Assembly: GCA_934525735.1 (NCBI GenBank)
Contig: CAKSZM010000063.1
Coordinates: forward strand, 1 to 10,930
DNA: 10,930 bases
Direction: 5' to 3'
From: an uncultured Faecalibacterium sp.
Lineage (GTDB): Bacteria; Bacillota; Clostridia; Oscillospirales; Ruminococcaceae
The notes under the pieces were generated by a model, which did not search any database, was not told the DNA's origin, and was given only the letters and a program-made list of their open reading frames with translations. The first letter of the stretch is position 1; each line of letters opens with the position of its first letter. Positions 5,875 to 10,930 of the stretch are shown in pieces. A program made the translations under genes and the position numbers.

Positions 5875-7551
5875 TTATTTAATGGGCACGGGCACTTTTT
5901 TCAGGCTGTTCCATGCGCGGATGATGCGTGCATTGGTCACCTTGGTGTCCGGGCCGAAGGTCGCGCCGTGGTCGGAGAGCAGACCCTGCTCTGCACACCA
6001 GCGGGCGGCTTTCTGCTGCTCGATGTTGTCAGCGGGGATATCGGTGTACAGGGCGGTGCTTACGGGGTCGGGCTTACCGGCAGTCGTCCACAGGACGGTG
6101 GCCAGCTCCTGCCGGGTGGAGGGGATAAAGCCGCCCGGCAGCGCATAGTGCAGATACAGGGAAGAACCGTAGATATAGGTGACATAACCCAAACCCGCAG
6201 TGCCCAGCACGATGCCAAGTGCGGCTGCGCCGGAGGAGAACTCCGGGTCATCGCCGCCGGGTTCGCCCGGTGTGGGCGGTGTGGGCGGCGCGGGCTCCTC
6301 GGTCACCAGCACGATCTTTTCATAGCCCCGCACAGGGATCCTGTAAGTGTTGTCCCCGAAATCCAGCAGGGTTTCCTTAATGGATACGCCGTCTGCAAGG
6401 CAGTCGGTCAGTGGGGTATCGGTCTTTACGGTAATGGTGTTGGGCTGCTCAGACGATCCGCGGGGAACATAAAGTTCGTTGTAACCGTTTTCAGACCAGT
6501 CATCATTTACAGGCACTTGGAAGTTTCCGCCATTCTGATCGCTCACAGAGGTAAAGGCAATGTCGCTGCCGTTCGGCACAGTGGGCTCGCTTACAAAATA
6601 GCCGCCGGTGATAGAAAGATCGGTCGGGTTGTTGACGTGGCTTACATCCACAGCTTTGGTAAACAGGCCGCCGCTGATGGAAAGCGGGAAGCGACATATT
6701 CCGGTGAAAACCTCGCCGTCAAACAGACCGTCGCTGATGGTGATGGAAGCGTCATCATTCATGAGCGTCATACTCTTTTCAAAGGTTCCGCCCTCGATCG
6801 TGGCATTTCCGCCGGAGGCGTATACCCCGACAGCTTTCTTAAAGATGCCGCCGGAGATGGCGCCGCGAACGTTGTACACCTCCCCCCCTTGGAAGGTGCC
6901 GCCGGAGATGGTGTCGTGGTTGTACACCTCCCCTTGGAAGGTGCCGTCGGAGATGGTGCCGTAGTTGAACACCTCCCCTTTGAAGGTGCCGTCGGAGATG
7001 GTTTTGTTGTTGTTCACATTCCCTTGGAAGGTGCCGTCGGAGATGGTTTTGTCATTGTTCACATTCCCTTGGAAGGTGCCGCCGGAGATAATGCCGTTAT
7101 TGTTAGTCCAACAGCCAACGGTGCCGTCGGCAAAGTCGGCGTCTTGGTTGATGATCAGCTCTACCCCTTGCAGGGCGCTTTCAGCCCCGGATTCCGAAGA
7201 GGGCTTCAGGGTAAAGCCGCCATTGTACAGGTACAGCCGACCGCCGGAACTTGGATCGTAGTACCAATTGCCATCGACGCCGCTGCCTGCGGGCGTGCCA
7301 TCGGCGTTCAGCTGGATGGTAATGCTATCGGCGGTGCCGTTTTCTGCGTCCAGATCACGGCTGCTGCGGGTGGCGGCTTCCTCCTCGGTGCTGCGGGAGG
7401 CGTCGGCCTCCTGTACAAGGGGTGCAGCCTTTTTGGCCGTGGTCTGGGCGGGTGCATCGAACACCGGGGCGGCTGCCAGTGCAGACACCGGCAGCAGGGA
7501 CAGCAGCATACTGCCGGTAAGCAGGATGCTCAGGATACGCTTTGCTTTCAT
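5875..7551 (-). CDS. Secreted repeat protein with beta-helix-like stalk and SLH-like C-terminal module
   Basis: This is a 558-residue cell-surface protein of unknown function. The signal peptide covers 1-27 (MKAKRILS, hydrophobic core, cut near ALA-A). A low-complexity acidic region (30-75) follows. Residues 147-320 consist of short turns of the type TISDGTFxGxV, 15 residues each in the central array and looser afterwards; this periodicity suits a right-handed beta-helix or similar solenoid. A Pro-rich linker lies at 419-435 (PAPPTPPTPGEPG), then a hydrophobic segment at about 440-462 (AAALGIVLGTAGLGYVTYIY). Residues 478-550 resemble one S-layer homology domain (RQELATVLW, then YTDIP, AARWCAEQGLL, FGPDTKVTNARI). 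No LPXTG motif is present. The start is set by AGGAG 8 bases upstream. An adhesin or surface-display role is inferred. Confidence 0.8.
   Translation of the reverse strand: MKAKRILSILLTGSMLLSLLPVSALAAAPVFDAPAQTTAKKAAPLVQEADASRSTEEEAATRSSRDLDAENGTADSITIQLNADGTPAGSGVDGNWYYDPSSGGRLYLYNGGFTLKPSSESGAESALQGVELIINQDADFADGTVGCWTNNNGIISGGTFQGNVNNDKTISDGTFQGNVNNNKTISDGTFKGEVFNYGTISDGTFQGEVYNHDTISGGTFQGGEVYNVRGAISGGIFKKAVGVYASGGNATIEGGTFEKSMTLMNDDASITISDGLFDGEVFTGICRFPLSISGGLFTKAVDVSHVNNPTDLSITGGYFVSEPTVPNGSDIAFTSVSDQNGGNFQVPVNDDWSENGYNELYVPRGSSEQPNTITVKTDTPLTDCLADGVSIKETLLDFGDNTYRIPVRGYEKIVLVTEEPAPPTPPTPGEPGGDDPEFSSGAAALGIVLGTAGLGYVTYIYGSSLYLHYALPGGFIPSTRQELATVLWTTAGKPDPVSTALYTDIPADNIEQQKAARWCAEQGLLSDHGATFGPDTKVTNARIIRAWNSLKKVPVPIK
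6889..7113 (-). repeat. 45-bp in-frame tandem repeat array (five units)
   Basis: Units begin at 6889, 6934, 6979, 7024 and 7069, exactly 45 bp apart, each with GAAGGTGCCG(T/C)CGGAGAT on the plus strand. They encode 15-residue turns (residues about 147-221 of the surface protein). The units at 6979 and 7024 differ at only a few bases, pointing to recent duplication. Whole-codon length keeps the frame, so copy number may vary among strains. Confidence 0.92.
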
Positions 7552-7559
7552 TGTTTTCG

Positions 7560-7619
7560 CTCCTTTCGTGTGTTTTTACGGGGGTATCGTTATTATAAAT
7601 ATACCACAAATTGGGCAAA
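7560..7619 (-). promoter_or_regulatory. Promoter and ribosome binding site of the surface-protein gene
   Basis: On the minus strand, TATAAT (7592-7597) is a perfect -10. The best -35 is weak: TTGCCC at 7613-7618 (spacer 15) or TTTGCC at 7614-7619 (spacer 16). AGGAG at 7560-7564 is 8 bases before the ATG. A poor -35 with short spacing would fit a promoter that depends on an activator bound upstream. Confidence 0.65.
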
Positions 7620-7632
7620 AACAAAAGAAATT

Positions 7633-7665
7633 CTGCGCGAATGGGGGTCGAAACTGCGCGAATGG
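7633..7665 (-). promoter_or_regulatory. Paired 12-bp direct repeats, candidate LytTR/VirR-type activator sites
   Basis: CCATTCGCGCAG occurs twice on the minus strand, at 7654-7665 and 7633-7644, identical over 12 bp with starts 21 bp apart (two helical turns). The nearer box ends about 14 bp before the weak -35. Tandem direct repeats two turns apart upstream of the -35 are the layout of LytTR-family response-regulator sites. The sequence loosely resembles the clostridial VirR box CCAGTTNTNCAC. Regulator identity is inference; no LytTR gene is in this window. Confidence 0.5.
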
Positions 7666-7679
7666 CTGAAAAAGGGTGG

Positions 7680-8215
7680 AAAACTAAAACACTGCTGCCC
7701 GGGGATGTTCTCTTTTGACACCAAAAGAGAAGAAAAGTGCGGCGGTGCCTGCAAGGCATGAAAGCCCCAGTGGGGCTTTCAAGTCGCAGACCGGTTTGCG
7801 CAGCAAATGCTGTGCGTTCAGCACAGCAAGGTCACAGCGATTTCGACGCGCTGGAGCCACGAAAAAGGGGCTGCTCGCCCCTTTTAACCCCAAAGCAGAG
7901 GGCTGCACCGGAAAAAACTGAAGATTCACGCCTGTTCGGCGTGAAGATCTTTTAACCGTTTTTTCCGGCTCCGCCGATTTGAAGCCCCTCAGTCGCTGCG
8001 CGACAGCTCCCCCAAGGGGGAGCGGGCACGCCCGCAAACTTTGCGCTTGAGCCGGAAACCTTGCCGCCATGCCAAAAGCTCCCCCTGAGAGGAAAGACTC
8101 CCCCCGGCCGGGGGGAGATGTCGCGCAGCGACAAAAGGGGGAATCTGGCACGCCGTCAGGCGTGACTGAGAGGGTTCAGCTCCGCCCCGCCTGAGAGGGG
8201 GCACACCCCCTTTAT
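7680..8215. repeat. Dense cluster of palindromes and hairpins, no gene
   Basis: About 535 bp with no convincing gene, containing at least eleven near-perfect hairpins. Examples are 7708-7731 (10-bp stem, ACAC loop), 7759-7781 (10 bp, AGT loop), 7808-7828 (8 bp), 7863-7885 (9 bp), 7908-7968 (11-bp outer stem enclosing a second hairpin at 7925-7945), 7992-8004, 8006-8023, 8022-8035, 8098-8117 (a 20-bp perfect palindrome), 8120-8132, 8149-8164 and 8196-8211. Open frames here are interrupted by these repeats and show no family motif. The organisation suggests composite REP/MITE-type repeats. The left half could alternatively be a structured RNA. Confidence 0.75.
7985..8141. repeat. Inverted pair of GC-rich palindromic modules (REPIN-like)
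   Basis: The module at 7985-8023 (CCCCTCA, GTCGCTGCGCGAC, A, GCTCCCCC with its own hairpin) recurs in opposite orientation at 8098-8141, where the reverse strand reads CCCCCTTTT, GTCGCTGCGCGAC, AT, CTCCCCCC. The 13-bp core and flanking C-runs match. Two inverted REP-like units about 75 bp apart form the layout called a REPIN. Related fragments (CTGAGAGG) sit at 8085-8092, 8166-8173 and 8191-8198. Confidence 0.65.
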
Positions 8216-8255
8216 GACAGAATTATGAATCTTTCAAAACATTTTTGCAAAGCCC

Positions 8256-8283
8256 TTGACAGCACCGGAAAATTGGCTATAAT
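8256..8283 (+). promoter_or_regulatory. Sigma-A promoter of the hrcA operon
   Basis: TTGACA (8256-8261) and TATAAT (8278-8283) are both perfect consensus, with a 16-bp spacer. Transcription should begin near 8290, inside the CIRCE operator. So strong a promoter is usual for heat-shock operons that are held down by a repressor. Confidence 0.93.
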
Positions 8284-8287
8284 GGTC

Positions 8288-8314
8288 TTAGCACTCAGGA
8301 ACAAGGAGTGCTAA
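8288..8314 (+). promoter_or_regulatory. CIRCE operator (HrcA binding site)
   Basis: TTAGCACTC (8288-8296), nine bases, then GAGTGCTAA (8306-8314): a perfect match to the CIRCE inverted repeat. It starts 4 bases after the -10 and overlaps the expected transcription start, so bound HrcA should block initiation. The repressor is encoded just downstream, giving autoregulation. Confidence 0.97.
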
Positions 8315-8347
8315 ACAAAAGCAAAACGCAAAAAGGAGGCAGGCGCT

Positions 8348-9421
8348 ATGACGATGGATGCACGCAAGCAGCGAGTCTTGCAGGCGATCGTGGCGCTGTA
8401 TGGTCTCGAAGGTGAGCCTGTTGGCAGCAGCGTGCTGGCAAACTACTTTGATATGGCAGTTTCCAGTGCAACGCTCCGCAATGAGATGGCGGCGCTGACA
8501 AAGCTGGGTCTGCTGGAGCAGCCCCACACCAGCGCGGGCCGTGTGCCCAGTGCCAAGGGCTACCGTTATTACCTTGATAATCTGCTGACGGACGATCAGC
8601 CGCTGGACCGCGTGATCCGCGCCCGGGTAGATGCCGTGTTCGCCAGTCTCGACCATGAGCCGGATAAGCTGGCACAGGGCGCGGCAAGGGCGCTGGCAGA
8701 GATCAGCGGCTGCACCGCTGCCGTCAGCACTCCCTGCGCCGAAGATTTGTGCATCGCCCACTACGAGGTCGTTCAGGTGGGCCGCAGCGCAGCGGCTGTG
8801 CTGGCCGTTACCACAGCCGGTTACGTCCGTACCCGCGTAGCGCGGGTGCGCAGCGGTCTCTCCCGCGAGAATGCCGCTGCACTGGCCGCTCTGCTCAACC
8901 GCAACCTGACCTTCGTGGCACCGGTGGATCTGTCCACCCGGCTGCTGGCAGAGCTGTGCAGCCAGATCGACTCCGAGCTGGTGCCCGTCATCAGCGCGGC
9001 GGCGGCCATCCTGCAGGATTCGGCAAAGCCTCATGTTTATCTGGGCGGCGAGCAGCACCTGCTGGACTGGCCTCAGCTGGACGGCAAGGTGGGCGACATC
9101 CTCACGCTGCTGAACGATGAGGAGCAGGCTGCAGAGATCATTGCTCCCCCTGCAGACCGCAGTGAGAGCGTGCTGCTGGGCGAAGATCTGGAACCCCAGA
9201 TCCCGGGCTTGTGCATCGTCAGCGACCGGTATCTGGTGGGCGGCGGCCTGTGGGGCTCCATCGCCCTGATCGGCCCCACCCGGATGCCCTTCCAGAAGCT
9301 GATGCCGCTGCTGCATTACTTTGCAGACCAGCTGGGCGAGGGCATGAGCGGCAAACGAAAAGACACCCCGCAGGCTGCCGTACCGCGGCGGACTGTGATC
9401 TATAAGGAGGATCTGGAATGA
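8348..9421 (+). CDS. hrcA: Heat-inducible transcription repressor HrcA
   Basis: This 357-residue repressor binds CIRCE in unstressed cells and is released on heat shock; in characterised species its folding depends on GroEL/ES. The N-terminal winged helix (about 1-75) carries family landmarks: ARKQRVLQAIV, EPVGSSVLANYF, SSATLRNEMAALTKLGLLEQ, HTSAGRVPSAKGYRYYLDNLL. The C-terminal GAF-like and dimerisation part includes VYLGGEQHLLD, VLLGEDLEPQI, LCIVSDRYLVGG and LWGSIALIGPTRMPFQKLMP. AGGAGG (8334-8339), 8 bases upstream, sets the ATG at 8348; a second ATG two codons later is less well spaced. It is slightly longer than the usual 340 or so residues. It is the first gene of hrcA-grpE-dnaK, with its stop overlapping the grpE start (ATGA). 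Confidence 0.97.
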   Translation: MTMDARKQRVLQAIVALYGLEGEPVGSSVLANYFDMAVSSATLRNEMAALTKLGLLEQPHTSAGRVPSAKGYRYYLDNLLTDDQPLDRVIRARVDAVFASLDHEPDKLAQGAARALAEISGCTAAVSTPCAEDLCIAHYEVVQVGRSAAAVLAVTTAGYVRTRVARVRSGLSRENAAALAALLNRNLTFVAPVDLSTRLLAELCSQIDSELVPVISAAAAILQDSAKPHVYLGGEQHLLDWPQLDGKVGDILTLLNDEEQAAEIIAPPADRSESVLLGEDLEPQIPGLCIVSDRYLVGGGLWGSIALIGPTRMPFQKLMPLLHYFADQLGEGMSGKRKDTPQAAVPRRTVIYKEDLE

Positions 9422-10053
9422 GCGAAGAAGCAAAAAAGACGGCTCCGGCTCAGGAGACTGAGCAGCCCGCCGCTGCTCCCGAGGAAAAGGCTGAACAGGC
9501 CGCGGCTCCCGAAGCAGAGAGCGCAGCCGAAGAAAAGGCCGACCCGAAGGACGACAAGAAAAAGGACGGCGGCTGGTTCAACAAGAAGGCCCGCGAGATG
9601 GAAGCCGTCAAGGCCAAGCTGGACGCTGCCGAGCAGAACGCTGCACAGGCAAAGGATCAGCTGCTGCGCATGGCAGCTGAGTACGAGAACTACCGCAAGC
9701 GTTCCACCCGCGAAGCCGACCAGAAGTTCAACGACGGCGTGTCCTTTGCCGTGAACCAGATCATCCCCATTCTGGATACGCTGGAAATGGCGGCCAACGC
9801 CCCCACCACCGACGAGAACTACAAAAAGGGCGTGACCATGACGCTGGACAAAGCCGCCAAGGCGCTGGATGCCCTCCATGTGGAGGAGATCGAGGTGCTG
9901 GGCAAGCCCTTTGACCCCAACTTCATGAACGCCGTGCAGCAGATCCCCGCCCCGGACGGGCAGGAAAGCGGCACCGTCGTCACGGTCTATCAGAAGGGTT
10001 ACAAGCTGGGCGACAAGATCGTCCGCCATGCGACCGTTGTGGTGGCCGAGTAA
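9418..10053 (+). CDS. grpE: GrpE, nucleotide exchange factor of DnaK
   Basis: This 211-residue cytoplasmic cochaperone speeds ADP release from DnaK. Residues 1-50 are a low-complexity Ala/Glu/Lys tail, presumably disordered. A long coiled coil follows, including AREMEAVKAKLDAAEQNAA and the signature LLRMAAEYENYRKRSTRE. The C-terminal beta domain shows GKPFDPNFMNAVQQ and ends VYQKGYKLGDKIVRHATVVV, the most conserved GrpE segment. The ATG overlaps the hrcA stop by four bases, which suggests translational coupling, and AAGGAGG at 9404-9410 inside hrcA gives a strong ribosome binding site 7 bases away. dnaK follows after about 100 bases. Confidence 0.97.
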   Translation: MSEEAKKTAPAQETEQPAAAPEEKAEQAAAPEAESAAEEKADPKDDKKKDGGWFNKKAREMEAVKAKLDAAEQNAAQAKDQLLRMAAEYENYRKRSTREADQKFNDGVSFAVNQIIPILDTLEMAANAPTTDENYKKGVTMTLDKAAKALDALHVEEIEVLGKPFDPNFMNAVQQIPAPDGQESGTVVTVYQKGYKLGDKIVRHATVVVAE

Positions 10054-10062
10054 CAAAGCATG

Positions 10063-10082
10063 AACTTCCGCAAGGGAGTTTT
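10063..10082 (+). promoter_or_regulatory. GCAA-tetraloop hairpin between grpE and dnaK
   Basis: AACTTCC (10063-10069) pairs with GGGAGTT (10074-10080) around GCAA, a stable GNRA tetraloop, with one T-G pair. TTTT overlaps its end (10079-10082). The 7-bp stem is short for a terminator; it may be a partial terminator or a processing/stability element separating grpE from dnaK. A separate dnaK promoter cannot be excluded: TATAAC lies at 10086-10091. Confidence 0.4.
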
Positions 10083-10123
10083 GAATATAACATCCGCTTA
10101 CAAACACTTTGAGCATCACATAA

Positions 10124-10930
<807 letters not shown>

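Noticed and set aside
6889..7113. CRISPR-like array
   Set aside because: The 45-bp units are contiguous without spacers, stay in frame inside a gene and encode a beta-helix-like motif; no cas gene is near.
7708..7731. Intrinsic terminator for a plus-strand transcript
   Set aside because: The stem is strong but is followed by GAAAAG, not a T-run, and no plus-strand gene ends before it.
5968..7761. A 597-codon open frame on the plus strand opposite the surface-protein gene
   Set aside because: The minus strand has the signal peptide, ribosome binding site, promoter and in-frame repeats. The plus frame is open only because of the GC-rich repeat composition and shows no recognisable domain.
7684..8151. 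155-codon minus-strand frame in the palindrome cluster, and shorter ones there
   Set aside because: They run through repeated hairpins, have no family motif, and the composition is explained by the repeats.

Overview
The window looks like chromosomal DNA from a Gram-positive gut anaerobe of the Oscillospiraceae/Ruminococcaceae, probably Faecalibacterium or a close relative. The DnaK N-terminus lacks the roughly 24-residue insertion of Gram-negative DnaK. Also present are a SpoVT homologue, strong AGGAGG ribosome binding sites, a perfect CIRCE operator, Sec/lipoprotein signals and a C-terminal membrane plus SLH-like module that I associate with Faecalibacterium surface proteins. The family placement is well supported; the genus is an inference from memory.

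Layout. 1-1020 is the scar of a mobile element: the 3' half of a tyrosine recombinase gene (minus strand, frameshifted, N-terminus missing). It is followed on its 3' side by an AT-rich stretch with helically phased TGCAC repeats resembling integrase arm sites. 1135-3486 is a two-gene operon of paralogous DUF3048 (YerB-like) lipoproteins, ended by a strong bidirectional terminator at 3502-3545. 3551-4834 (minus) encodes a BaiN/HI0933-type FAD oxidoreductase. 4926-5040 holds what looks like the last fragment of an EAL-domain gene with its own terminator hairpin. 5262-5804 is spoVT. 5875-7551 (minus) encodes a large secreted protein with a 45-bp tandem repeat, predicted beta-helical stalk, proline-rich linker, membrane segment and SLH-like tail. 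Its promoter is preceded by two identical 12-bp boxes 21 bp apart, in the style of LytTR/VirR sites. 7680-8215 has no gene and is packed with about a dozen near-perfect hairpins, including inverted copies of one GC-rich palindromic module. 8256-10930 is the heat-shock operon hrcA-grpE-dnaK (dnaK cut by the window end) with a consensus sigma-A promoter and a perfect CIRCE.

How the parts work together. HrcA should bind the CIRCE overlapping its own transcription start and repress hrcA-grpE-dnaK; GrpE is the nucleotide exchange factor for DnaK. The lipoprotein pair is probably co-expressed. The other genes are single transcription units separated by hairpins. No single new system is evident. The most promising unexplained signals are the boxes upstream of the surface-protein promoter, the palindrome cluster beside it, and the phased repeat arrays next to the integrase relic.
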